DNA of 25,649 bases, from the IMG/VR virus record IMGVR_UViG_3300008735_000737, positions 1 through 25,649 of that record; one strand, given 5' to 3'. A program made the position numbers and the translations under genes. The first letter of the stretch is position 1; every line of letters starts with the position of its first letter. Below, piece after piece: positions 1 to 6,767 of the stretch. The notes beneath the pieces are model-generated. The model had not been told where the DNA came from. It saw only the letters and a program-made list of their open reading frames with translations, and ran no database searches. The DNA comes from a virus.

Positions 1-2
1 CC

Positions 3-596
3 GTTGATGGAGAGAAAGGTATACATGGTGATAGTGTAAATGGTACTACTGGAACTGGTGGAGAAAAAGGTATAAAAGGTATTAAAGGTGCTGCTGGAGC
101 TAAAGGTATAGCAGGAACAAAGGGTACTGGTGGTGGAGGCGAAGGTGGCGAAGGTGGCGACGGTGGTGTTGGTACTAAAGGTCAGAAAGGTGAAGTAGGT
201 TCTGGCGGCGGTGGCGGAGGAGTATCAATAGCTTCTGGAGATACAAATAATTATGTAATGACTTCTGACGGAACTGGAGATTCTATTCTTGGTGAATCAG
301 AATTGACATATTCTTCCCCAACATTAACTTTAAGTAACGCTAGTGCAGCACTTGTACTTTCAGGAGAGCGTTCAGGAATAACAATAGGTTCTTCTAGTGC
401 TTCAAATGTCAATACAGCTTATCGAATTTATGAACATGGTGGTACATCATTAAAAACTGGTTCAAATGCAGACCAGCAAGTAGTAGAATTAGTAACTCCT
501 GTAACTGACCCATTCGGAGTCATTATAGACTTAGATGTTACACTTAAAGTTATGGAACACGCAGGAGGTATACTCCATACAATTTCGGACCCATGA
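3..596 (+). CDS. Collagen-like virion fibre protein, C-terminal part (5' end outside window)
   Basis: The reading frame is open from the window edge, so the N-terminus is missing. The first ~70 residues are Gly-X-Y triplets of collagen type (GEK, GIK, GAA, GAK, GTK, GQK, GEV), ending in a poly-glycine linker. A C-terminal domain of ~125 residues follows; its GESELTYSSPTLTLSN segment resembles the beta-structured heads or trimerisation regions of phage fibres. Collagen-like repeats in tailed viruses form trimeric rods in tail fibres or capsid fibres, used for adsorption or decoration. The position just before the head-tail junction genes leaves both options open. The internal ATG at 258 is not needed, because the upstream frame is continuous and clearly coding. 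The fibre role is well supported by composition; its location on the particle is inferred. Confidence 0.8.
   Translation, partial: VDGEKGIHGDSVNGTTGTGGEKGIKGIKGAAGAKGIAGTKGTGGGGEGGEGGDGGVGTKGQKGEVGSGGGGGGVSIASGDTNNYVMTSDGTGDSILGESELTYSSPTLTLSNASAALVLSGERSGITIGSSSASNVNTAYRIYEHGGTSLKTGSNADQQVVELVTPVTDPFGVIIDLDVTLKVMEHAGGILHTISDP
9..215 (+). repeat. Gly-X-Y (collagen-like) coding repeat
   Basis: Glycine codons recur every third codon across about 23 triplets, with one interruption (GDS-VN-G) near position 30 and a denser GGE/GGD stretch around 137-170. The DNA is correspondingly repetitive (aaaggt, gaaggtggc units), so length changes by slippage are plausible. The repeat continues to the left edge of the window and may be longer. 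Confidence 0.8.
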
Positions 597-608
597 TGAG
601 GTAGTTTT

Positions 609-797
609 ATGGCAATAACAAAAGAACAAATAATAGAAGAATGTGATAATTATATAACAACTTATACAGCACTAGTGAATGAAGTATTAGCTGATGGAGA
701 TATTACTGTAGACGCTGATAAAGCTAAATGTCTTACTAATATTACCAATATAGTTAGAGTCACAAGAGTAAAAGAATATGCAGAGGCGAATCTATAA
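609..797 (+). CDS. Small hypothetical protein, 62 aa
   Basis: I do not recognise this protein. It is mostly helical by composition, with two cysteines (about residues 12 and 41) and no membrane segment or signal peptide. It starts 13 bases after the fibre stop, with GAGGT upstream as a Shine-Dalgarno match. Its stop overlaps the next ATG as TAATG, which suggests translational coupling to the holin-like gene. The short length, tight packing and good ribosome site support a real gene. The neighbourhood suggests a virion accessory or lysis-linked role, which is inference only. Confidence 0.6.
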   Translation: MAITKEQIIEECDNYITTYTALVNEVLADGDITVDADKAKCLTNITNIVRVTRVKEYAEANL

Positions 798-1012
798 TGG
801 ACGATTGGGAAAGAGAAGAATTAATGATTCGAGTAGACGAGAGAGTTAAGACTATCTTTAATAGAATGGAAAAATTCGAAACTCTTTTCACAAACCATTT
901 AGCGCACCACGAAACGTGGGAGAACGATATTAAAGCGCATATGCGATGGTGGATTGGTGTAGTAGTTACAGCAGCTACTGGTAGCGGCGCAATGTTAATG
1001 GGAGTAATATAA
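797..1012 (+). CDS. Holin-like small membrane protein, 71 aa
   Basis: The N-terminal ~45 residues form a charged amphipathic helix or coiled coil (KTIFNRMEKFETLFTNH). A single hydrophobic segment follows at residues ~51-70 (WWIGVVVTAATGSGAMLMGV), so the protein probably sits in the membrane with the charged part in the cytoplasm. This layout resembles XhlA/BhlA-type phage holin or holin-associated proteins. It is coupled by TAATG to genes on both sides. No endolysin is visible in the window, and lysis of archaeal hosts is poorly understood, so holin is only a working label. A membrane-anchored virion or entry protein is the alternative. Confidence 0.45.
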   Translation: MDDWEREELMIRVDERVKTIFNRMEKFETLFTNHLAHHETWENDIKAHMRWWIGVVVTAATGSGAMLMGVI

Positions 1013-1482
1013 TGGCAATAACAAGAGACTCAACATTAGATTTAGACCAAGTAGGAACAAGAACAAGAATTCTTACAGGTATAGAGGCTACTGAGATTGA
1101 TGATAGTAATATGTCAGAATTAATAAGTATGGCTATTGAATGGTTTGAAGTTCAATCAGGACTAACTTATACAGTTAATACTGACGATGCATATGACAAT
1201 TCAGTGATATTTTATACCTCTTATTTGGCAAGTATAGCACAGAATGGTATGGGAATAGAAAATTTAAAGATAGGAGATATATTTATATCTTATAATGACG
1301 ATGAACCATATCTTAAATTCAAAGAAATGGCGATGGACGCTTTAAACTCAAAAATAACAACGAGTATTAAGACAACAACTTATAACGCCGATTCATCTTC
1401 TGGTGCAGTAAACTGGAAGAAAAACATAGACGGGTCAGGTGGTACACTCAATGTACGACAGAAACCCCGTAATATAGGATAA
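1012..1482 (+). CDS. Putative head-tail connector (adaptor) protein, 156 aa
   Basis: The protein is helical in its first ~120 residues: a DSNMSELISMAIEWFEVQSG helix, then a tyrosine-rich stretch and a helix around KFKEMAMDALNSK. This is like the small all-alpha gp6-type adaptors that bind the portal and start the neck. The C-terminal ~35 residues look flexible and basic. Size and position, ahead of the terminator and tail-tube genes, fit a connector. The gene overlaps the previous stop as TAATG and sits 2 bases before the next start. I see no diagnostic motif, so the assignment rests on fold impression and gene order. Confidence 0.4.
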   Translation: MAITRDSTLDLDQVGTRTRILTGIEATEIDDSNMSELISMAIEWFEVQSGLTYTVNTDDAYDNSVIFYTSYLASIAQNGMGIENLKIGDIFISYNDDEPYLKFKEMAMDALNSKITTSIKTTTYNADSSSGAVNWKKNIDGSGGTLNVRQKPRNIG

Positions 1483-1484
1483 TT

Positions 1485-2501
1485 ATGGCAAACACGGTAA
1501 AACTAGGTACAATCAACATGCCTAAACTTTTAAGACATGTATCACATCGCACAAATCAAGTGCGTAATCTAGTTTTCCAAAGAGACGCTATTTATAATAA
1601 AGAAGTAATGACGACTAAGGCTTCTAGTACTTCAGGTAGAGGCGGAGGAACAACGTCTTTAACAGGTCCTTCTGTAAGTTTTGGTTATGAAAGTGACACC
1701 AACACTACAATCGACGGTACTACCGCGAACACAGCTTACCATGTTACCACTCCAGAATTATTATTTCCGGGCTTACAGGCGCTTCAAAGCCCTATTACGA
1801 GCCGTTCTGGTAACCTAGAGAGAACGGGACATAGAATTTCAGGAGAATGTACATTTTATTTACCAAATTTAGACACTATAAGAGCTCTTGATAATTTTAG
1901 TGAAAATACTCAATTTGATGAATTTGAATCTCATGATAAATTTTTAGATATGGAAAGAATTATACAAAATCCAGCAGATGTTACATCTACAGGACAACAA
2001 ACTATAGATTTGTCACCGGGCTCTACTTATCCCGCAGGATATGAGATAGATAGAATTCAATTTAAAATTAAAACCGATACTACTAGTGGTGGTGATTTAG
2101 TATACTTTAAACTTACAGGTATAGACACTACTGAAAAACATATAACTTGGACAGCAACTGATACATTCTCACCTACTAATTGGGTAACAGTAGATTTACC
2201 ACTTAGAGATGTAAGTACAGATGACACAAAGGAAATATACATCGGAGGAGCAGCTAAGACATTTACGGCTACTTCTACGCTAGACTTAGACAGACTTAAA
2301 GGTGGAGTATCTACATCTTATCTAAGCTCCCTTATAATAGATATATCAGGCTCTGCCTCAGTAGAGCTTAAAGATATATATCTATATAAGAGTGCTGAAT
2401 GGAGCATAGAGACTATTAGAGACTATAGAGATGAATATATACAAGTAGAAGCCCTAAGAGTCCGTGGAGATAGAACAAGTAGGAGAAGAGCATATGGCTA
2501 A
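1485..2501 (+). CDS. Structural (neck or decoration) protein with carbohydrate-binding-like beta-sandwich, 338 aa
   Basis: The N-terminal ~160 residues are unfamiliar, with a glycine/serine/threonine-rich loop at 46-62. Residues ~165-303 look like a jelly-roll carbohydrate-binding module: paired strand motifs (EIDRIQFKIKTDTTSGGDLV), a DTFSPTNWVTVDLPL strand pair typical of such modules, and a closing SSLIIDISGSASVELKDIYL strand. The C-terminus is basic (RGDRTSRRRAYG). Position between the connector and tail terminator candidates suggests a virion protein at the neck or tail start. Surface display with glycan binding is inferred. A decoration protein or a divergent head-closure protein are alternatives. 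Confidence 0.5.
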   Translation: MANTVKLGTINMPKLLRHVSHRTNQVRNLVFQRDAIYNKEVMTTKASSTSGRGGGTTSLTGPSVSFGYESDTNTTIDGTTANTAYHVTTPELLFPGLQALQSPITSRSGNLERTGHRISGECTFYLPNLDTIRALDNFSENTQFDEFESHDKFLDMERIIQNPADVTSTGQQTIDLSPGSTYPAGYEIDRIQFKIKTDTTSGGDLVYFKLTGIDTTEKHITWTATDTFSPTNWVTVDLPLRDVSTDDTKEIYIGGAAKTFTATSTLDLDRLKGGVSTSYLSSLIIDISGSASVELKDIYLYKSAEWSIETIRDYRDEYIQVEALRVRGDRTSRRRAYG

Positions 2502-3006
2502 AGATTATCTTAATGTAGTAGAAAGAGCCCTAATGATGGGTATAAGTGATAAAGTAAATACAGCTACGTCTTCAGAAAACGTTCATGTATTTGGTGAATT
2601 TCCCGAGACAGAAGATTTAAAATTCCCAGCAGTAATTGTTCAACTTCTATCATCAGGTTTTGAAGAACAGGTGATGGGACAGAGTGTTACTTTTGGAGAT
2701 GATGGAACATCAGGTACGGGTGAAGTATATGGTTGTCAATATATGATACATATAATCATCGACAGAGAAACTACTATAACACCAGACGGTTCATCACCTT
2801 ACAAACAGAGAAGGGCTTTGAATTGGTTAATGTTAAATATAGCTAACGCTGTTATGGATATAGATTGGACTATTTATGAAGAAGAAGAATTAGAAATATT
2901 AGAAAGACATTTAGTTCAATGGCAAGATATTGGTTATTTAGACCAATTTAAATGGTATGGTGCTTCTGCTATATTCCAAGTAAACTTTAAAAATTATAGG
3001 ACTTAA
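2494..3006 (+). CDS. Putative tail terminator / tail completion protein, 170 aa
   Basis: I choose the ATG at 2494 over the upstream ATG at 2464, because AGGAG at 2481-2485 lies 8 bases before it and the overlap with the upstream gene falls to 8 bases. The protein has the alpha/beta pattern of tail terminators (gpU or gp17 class): an N-terminal helix, a strand with FPAVIVQLLSSGFEEQ, a YGCQYMIHIIIDRE strand, a long helix (QRRALNWLMLNIANAVMD) and a C-terminal strand (ASAIFQVNFKN). Such proteins cap the tail tube and join it to the neck. The length is in the usual range and the place, ahead of the tail-tube genes, is expected. There is no sequence motif that proves it. Confidence 0.5.
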   Translation: MAKDYLNVVERALMMGISDKVNTATSSENVHVFGEFPETEDLKFPAVIVQLLSSGFEEQVMGQSVTFGDDGTSGTGEVYGCQYMIHIIIDRETTITPDGSSPYKQRRALNWLMLNIANAVMDIDWTIYEEEELEILERHLVQWQDIGYLDQFKWYGASAIFQVNFKNYRT

Positions 3007-3008
3007 AT

Positions 3009-4520
3009 ATGGCTTATGAACGCACTGTAAAACAATTACATGTTGGGCGTTATCCATCTTATGGAACTAGGATGGCTGGTACTTTTAGAACACAACAGTC
3101 AAGACACGGTTTTGTAGATGTAGAAGCTGTTAGTAGTAAGGGACCTGCTGAATATAGACTATTAGGAAACAATGTATGGCATCAATATGCTATAAATTAT
3201 GATAGGCGTAAAATTCAGAATTTAGATGATGAGATTTTAAAATGGTATGTAGATACTGAATTTCCTAAACATATGCCTCAAGATGCTCTCAAAGGAGCAG
3301 CTGAGGTTGTGGGTATGGATTTAGAAAAAATATCAAAGAAAACATTTGATAAGACAGAATCTAAAGCAGATGTACCTGAAGAACATTGGAAGGTTTTACC
3401 CGGAGGTATGGAACCTGAAGAGGCAGAAGGTAGAACACAGAAAGTTGATTTAAAAGTAATGATTGCTGGTAAAATAAATTATTTTGAAGTAACAGAAAAA
3501 ACTGTTTACGAACGAGACCATCACGGTATAAGTAATACTCCTATAATGTCTAAGGAAGAGGCCGAATCATTATCTGATGAAGATATTATTGAAAAGGTTC
3601 GTGATTATTTTAATAAACAAATAGAAGAGAAATATAATCCCGATATTAGAATTCTTAAAAGATTGGCCGCTAAGAAACATAAAAAACCTCAAAAAGACTT
3701 AACAGATAAAGAAATGAGAGGTATAGGTAATGTTGACCAAGTACAAAAACTTCTACATATTAAAACAGGAGGCGAACGTATAAGTAAATCAGTTGTTAGT
3801 ATGATTTTACACGCTTTGGGTAATATAGGACCTTATACTGCTGGTGTTGCTAACACGATGAAAGTAAAAGATGGGACTTATGTAGCAGCTCCTTTAGAAA
3901 TATTAGATGAACCTCCTAGGTCTAGATTTCTATTTAAACATCCTATCGACGACCCTTATGTTGTTCACGGTCCTAGTTTTATTATAGGATTATTAAGAGA
4001 CCAAAAAATTTTAGGACCTAGACAATTTGCTTTAACTCACCGTAAACAAGTAGCTGCCCATTTAACAGCTATAGCAGGAAATAATAGTGATAAGGTAGTA
4101 ATAGGAGAAGCAACTGAGTTAGCTTTAGGGAATTTAGCTAATAAAGCAGGAGCAGAGTTTGCTTCTACAGTGTCTATTATAGCAGACGTTGCTCAGGGAA
4201 AGGTAATAGATAAATTTATTAAGAAAATGGCAAAAGGAGATAAAATAACTAAATCTGCTGTTGAGAGTGAATTAAGGACTTATGAAAAGAGGTCAGTACC
4301 ACCAAAGAGTCTTATTACTAAACTCAAGGCCAGATATTTTGCTAAAATGGCAGTGGCTACAGCAATGGGAGGTGCTGCTTTAGGGGCAGGAGTTTTAACA
4401 ATGGATAGAGGTTTTGGTTTACAACAAATAGGGGTGGGTAAAAGCTGGAATCCGTTTTGGGATGATAAATATTCTTTCTGGGCGACACCTTATATGGGTG
4501 TAAGTAAGCGCGGAGACTGA
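3009..4520 (+). CDS. Large uncharacterised virion-region protein, 503 aa
   Basis: I do not recognise this protein. The first ~80 residues are rich in Arg and Tyr. The middle (~110-240) is highly charged and helical with many Lys/Glu (SKEEAESLSDEDIIEKVRDY). Residues ~245-400 contain alanine/glycine-rich helices. A hydrophobic glycine/alanine segment around 445-466 (KMAVATAMGGAALGAGVL) could span or insert into a membrane. The last ~35 residues are aromatic (SWNPFWDDKYSFWATPYMG). Lying between the terminator and tail-tube genes, it is probably a virion protein. An ejected protein that meets the host membrane is possible, but this is inference. The gene ends just before a promoter-bearing gap. 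Confidence 0.55.
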   Translation: MAYERTVKQLHVGRYPSYGTRMAGTFRTQQSRHGFVDVEAVSSKGPAEYRLLGNNVWHQYAINYDRRKIQNLDDEILKWYVDTEFPKHMPQDALKGAAEVVGMDLEKISKKTFDKTESKADVPEEHWKVLPGGMEPEEAEGRTQKVDLKVMIAGKINYFEVTEKTVYERDHHGISNTPIMSKEEAESLSDEDIIEKVRDYFNKQIEEKYNPDIRILKRLAAKKHKKPQKDLTDKEMRGIGNVDQVQKLLHIKTGGERISKSVVSMILHALGNIGPYTAGVANTMKVKDGTYVAAPLEILDEPPRSRFLFKHPIDDPYVVHGPSFIIGLLRDQKILGPRQFALTHRKQVAAHLTAIAGNNSDKVVIGEATELALGNLANKAGAEFASTVSIIADVAQGKVIDKFIKKMAKGDKITKSAVESELRTYEKRSVPPKSLITKLKARYFAKMAVATAMGGAALGAGVLTMDRGFGLQQIGVGKSWNPFWDDKYSFWATPYMGVSKRGD

Positions 4521-4535
4521 TATTACAGGGAAAGC

Positions 4536-4543
4536 TTTATATA
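4536..4543 (+). promoter_or_regulatory. Archaeal-type TATA box before the tail-tube genes
   Basis: The octamer TTTATATA, preceded by AAAGC (a possible weak BRE), lies in the largest plus-strand gap (82 bases). The spacing predicts initiation near 4565-4570, about 35 bases before the tail-tube ATG. The same octamer appears in the intergenic region before the reductase. AT-rich DNA makes chance matches common, but the location in a rare gap before what should be a highly expressed gene supports it. Confidence 0.55.
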
Positions 4544-4569
4544 CTAAGGCGTTATATAATAAGTAGCTT

Positions 4570-4588
4570 TACGCCATCGCGAGGCGTA
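4570..4588 (+). promoter_or_regulatory. Hairpin in the leader of the tail-tube mRNA
   Basis: TACGCC (4570-4575) pairs with GGCGTA (4583-4588) around a 7-base loop (ATCGCGA). It lies just after the predicted transcription start and before GGAG at 4592-4595, which is 7 bases ahead of the ATG. A GC-rich 5' hairpin in AT-rich DNA could protect an abundant mRNA or affect initiation. The function is inferred. Confidence 0.45.
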
Positions 4589-4602
4589 GACGGAGATAAA
4601 AA

Positions 4603-5232
4603 ATGGCTTATTACCTAGGTAGAGATGTCTCAGTCGCCATTACCACAGAGGACGCTGATTACGGAGTAGAAGTAAATGGTGTCACTAAAGGAACTTTCGC
4701 GGATGAAGCTGGAACCGCTAATACAGTATTTGCTGGACCACTTCTTGCGCAGAACGGTAGTTCAGTATTTGGTACACAAGCAGATGGAGCAGGAACTGAT
4801 TATTCTAATGAAGTTTCGGACTTAACTGGAGTGGACCTTGGGATTGGTGTAACAGACGAAGATATAACATATATAGGACAACGTTCAGTCCTTAAAGCAG
4901 AAATTAAGAAAGAAACAACAGTGTCACTCACAAGAAAAAAGAGTAATGCAAGTTGGGACGTTATCTTTAATGATGGCGCACGATGGGGTATCACTGATAC
5001 TTCATTTTACACAGGTCTAGAGGACCCAGCAGTTAGTACGTTTGGTTATAGAGTGCATGTGCAGTTAAAATCAGGTGAGGAAGTTTTAACAATTAGAAAC
5101 GCCTGTATTCAAGCACACAGTGTATCTCTAAATGGTGACGGAACTACAGAAGAAACATTGGAATTTATGTCCTATGTTGACCCAGTAATTGGAACAGCAT
5201 CTAACGTTACTCCAACGGCGAGTGGACTATAG
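4603..5232 (+). CDS. Tail tube (major tail) protein, copy 1, 209 aa
   Basis: This is the first of two adjacent paralogues. Shared blocks are the start MAYYLGRDV, a DLTGVDL-IG--DEDITY core, GQRSVLKAE-KKETTVSL, a TRKKS stretch, GARWG, TFGYRV-VQL and LN-DGTTEET-EF. The small beta-rich, Thr/Val-rich composition, the size and the position directly before the chaperone and tape-measure genes fit a tail tube subunit that polymerises in rings around the tape measure. A TATA box, a leader hairpin and GGAG precede it, consistent with strong expression. Compared with copy 2 it lacks an insert of about 20 residues between the TRKKS and TFGYRV blocks and has a longer segment before DLTGVDL. Tail tube is inferred from gene order plus abundance signals. 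Confidence 0.7.
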   Translation: MAYYLGRDVSVAITTEDADYGVEVNGVTKGTFADEAGTANTVFAGPLLAQNGSSVFGTQADGAGTDYSNEVSDLTGVDLGIGVTDEDITYIGQRSVLKAEIKKETTVSLTRKKSNASWDVIFNDGARWGITDTSFYTGLEDPAVSTFGYRVHVQLKSGEEVLTIRNACIQAHSVSLNGDGTTEETLEFMSYVDPVIGTASNVTPTASGL

Positions 5233-5243
5233 GGAGATAAAAT

Positions 5244-5906
5244 ATGGCATATTATTTAGGAAGAGATGTAAAAGTTATGATTACTACAGAGAGCACTATA
5301 CGTGGTGTAAAACTTGGTAGTAGCAACACACTAGAAATGACAGCTGATTTAGCAGCAGCTAATTTTGCAAATGAGATGACAACAGACGGTGCAGGAACAA
5401 CTTACGCATTAACAGATTTAACTGGTGTTGATTTAAGTATTGGTACAGTCGATGAAGACATTACCTATGTTGGACAACGTTCGGTATTAAAAGCAGAAGT
5501 TAAGAAAGAAACAACTGTTTCACTTACAAGAAAAAAGAGTGACATGGTGTGGGATATTGTATTCAATGGTAACGTAGAAGACGGAAATGAGTTCGTTGAC
5601 GGAACACACAGCCATGGCGCAAGATGGGGTCTATCAGATGATTCAACTGGTGCAGTTAAAATTTCAAACGGATTATTAGCACCTAAAGACCACACTAACG
5701 GAACTAAATGTACATTTGGTTACAGAGTGTATGTACAATTAGCTACAGGGGAAACTGTAAGTCTTCCAAATTGTCAAATAACAGGACACACAGTTACGCT
5801 TAATGCAGACGGAACAACCGAGGAAACAATGGAATTTATATCTCACGTTACTCCTCTAATAAACACCGCTATAGATGTAACAGCAACTGATTTTAGTTCA
5901 GTATAA
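5244..5906 (+). CDS. Tail tube (major tail) protein, copy 2, 220 aa
   Basis: This paralogue of the preceding gene keeps the same block order (MAYYLGRDV; DLTGVDLSIG; DEDITYVGQRSVLKAEVKKE; GARWG; TFGYRVYVQL; LNADGTTEETMEF). It carries an extra loop around residues 107-120 (GNVEDGNEFVDGTHSHGARW) and another before TFGYRV (about 130-152). The start is set by GGGAG 9 bases upstream. The gap to copy 1 is only 11 bases, so both should be translated from one mRNA. Either the two build one mixed tube, or one forms a specialised part (for example the baseplate-proximal or terminal ring). The sequence does not say which is the main subunit. Confidence 0.7.
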   Translation: MAYYLGRDVKVMITTESTIRGVKLGSSNTLEMTADLAAANFANEMTTDGAGTTYALTDLTGVDLSIGTVDEDITYVGQRSVLKAEVKKETTVSLTRKKSDMVWDIVFNGNVEDGNEFVDGTHSHGARWGLSDDSTGAVKISNGLLAPKDHTNGTKCTFGYRVYVQLATGETVSLPNCQITGHTVTLNADGTTEETMEFISHVTPLINTAIDVTATDFSSV

Positions 5907-5908
5907 AT

Positions 5909-6085
5909 ATGGCTAAGAAAGACAAAAAGGTTATGAAAGTAGAAATAGAGGAAGAGGTTCTTGAAGAAGAGCCTGTTCCTGAACCTACTCCAGTAGCCCC
6001 GCAATTAGATTATAAGGTGGTTATGACACCAAGAGGAGCTATGAAAAGATACTCTGACGGTACTATGACCCCTCATACAGAATAA
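5909..6085 (+). CDS. Small charged protein, 58 aa
   Basis: I do not recognise it. A short frame fills most of the 193-base gap between the second tail-tube gene and the chaperone, starting 2 bases after the preceding stop. The N-terminus is lysine-rich (MAKKDKKVMK), followed by a glutamate run (EIEEEVLEEE), a proline/glutamate linker (PVPEPTPVAP) and a C-terminal TPRGAMKRYSDGT segment. This looks largely disordered, with a short conserved-looking tail. The stop is followed by AAAGGAG, the ribosome site of the chaperone gene. Tight spacing on both sides is the main support. A tail-assembly accessory role is only guessed from position. Confidence 0.6.
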   Translation: MAKKDKKVMKVEIEEEVLEEEPVPEPTPVAPQLDYKVVMTPRGAMKRYSDGTMTPHTE

Positions 6086-6099
6086 AGGAGAAGAAAAAA

Positions 6100-6462
6100 A
6101 TGGATGAAACGCAAACCGAGTTTTGGACGTTAGAAGAACTAACAGCCCTTACAGATACGGTACAAAGTAAAGAAATAGACTATCAAGGAAAAAAGATAAA
6201 AGTTCAATGGATGGAACTTTCAGAACTTGAAGAACCAAAGAAAATCATACCAGACGAAAATATGGATGAAGATTCAAAAAATGAGTTCTTTCAAAATTTG
6301 GCTAAGGAAAGAGTTACAAGAATGATAAACAAGGCTAATGAAAAAAATCCAGAAGGAACTTTTTTAACAGACGAAGTCTGGGATAAATTACCAACAACTA
6401 TAAAATGGACTATTTCAGGTTCGATATTACAAACAAACGCTGGTGATTCTGAAAATTTTTAG
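6100..6462 (+). CDS. Tail assembly chaperone, short (gpG-like) product, 120 aa
   Basis: This protein sits immediately before the tape measure gene and ends at a programmed -1 frameshift site, the hallmark of the lambda G/GT pair. It is acidic and largely helical (LEELTALTD; WMELSELEEPKK; KNEFFQNLAKERVTRMINKA), as expected for a chaperone that coats the tape measure protein before tail-tube polymerisation. AAAGGAG lies about 9 bases before the ATG. Most ribosomes should stop at TAG 6460-6462 after reading AAT TTT; a minority would slip and make the fusion. Sequence motifs alone would not identify it. Order plus the slippery site does. Confidence 0.75.
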   Translation: MDETQTEFWTLEELTALTDTVQSKEIDYQGKKIKVQWMELSELEEPKKIIPDENMDEDSKNEFFQNLAKERVTRMINKANEKNPEGTFLTDEVWDKLPTTIKWTISGSILQTNAGDSENF

Positions 6463-6486
6463 AATGGATGGGTGAGTCCCCCATCC
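6453..6486 (+). promoter_or_regulatory. Programmed -1 ribosomal frameshift signal
   Basis: The heptamer A AAT TTT (6453-6459) fits X XXY YYZ in the correct zero frame, with the TAG stop directly after it. A spacer of 6 bases leads to a hairpin: GGATGGG (6466-6472), a 7-base loop, CCCATCC (6480-6486). Slippage by -1 continues as TTA GAA TGG ATG GGT, in frame with the downstream region to 6767. Slippery site, spacing and stem all match the canonical form. Confidence 0.85.
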
Positions 6487-6767
6487 CAGTTTATGTTTAT
6501 TTGCCCCTAATGAAAGATTTAGGAATGTCATGGAATGATATAAAGAGCACACCTAGAAAGGAGTTAGATGGACTTCTTTATGCACTATCTAACTATAATG
6601 TAATACATCGCTTTGATGGTTACGATGAAAGTGATATAAGTGAAATGGCTAAGAACAAACCTTCAGTCCGTAATCAATGGATGAAGACAATGGAAACAAA
6701 GGAAAAATTTGAAAGAAGAGCAGGAAAAGAAAAGGAGAAAAAAACATTTAAAGGATTAATTAAATAA
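6459..6767 (+). CDS. Tail assembly chaperone, frameshift extension (gpT-like part of G-T fusion)
   Basis: This frame is read after -1 slippage at 6453-6459, giving a 222-residue fusion (120 residues plus LEWMGESPIPV and onward, 102 residues). In lambda-like systems the T part of gpGT recruits tail tube subunits to the gpG-coated tape measure. The T region here has a SWNDIKSTPRKELDGLLYAL helix and a basic, lysine-rich C-terminus (KEKFERRAGKEKEKK). The ATG at 6468 could start a separate protein, but no clear Shine-Dalgarno precedes it and the fusion model explains the arrangement better. Its stop overlaps the tape measure ATG as TAATG. Confidence 0.75.
   Translation, partial: LEWMGESPIPVYVYLPLMKDLGMSWNDIKSTPRKELDGLLYALSNYNVIHRFDGYDESDISEMAKNKPSVRNQWMKTMETKEKFERRAGKEKEKKTFKGLIK

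Larger units (their letters stand above)
4603..5906 (+). repeat. Tandem gene duplication (tail-tube paralogues)
   Basis: The genes at 4603-5232 and 5244-5906 align over nearly their full length at the protein level. They also share recognisable DNA blocks, such as the lysine-rich segment around 4899-4945 and its match around 5499-5545. Divergence and length differences around the loops show the duplication is not recent. Confidence 0.8.

Noticed and set aside
9-215. CRISPR-like or tandem noncoding repeat
   Set aside because: The periodicity is codon-based Gly-X-Y in an open frame; there are no constant repeat/spacer units.
2464-2493. Upstream ATG for the tail terminator candidate
   Set aside because: It would overlap the preceding gene by 38 bases, while the ATG at 2494 has AGGAG at the right distance.
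6468-6767. Independent gene starting at ATG 6468
   Set aside because: There is no clear ribosome site, and the ATG sits inside the frameshift hairpin; the -1 fusion explains the frame better.
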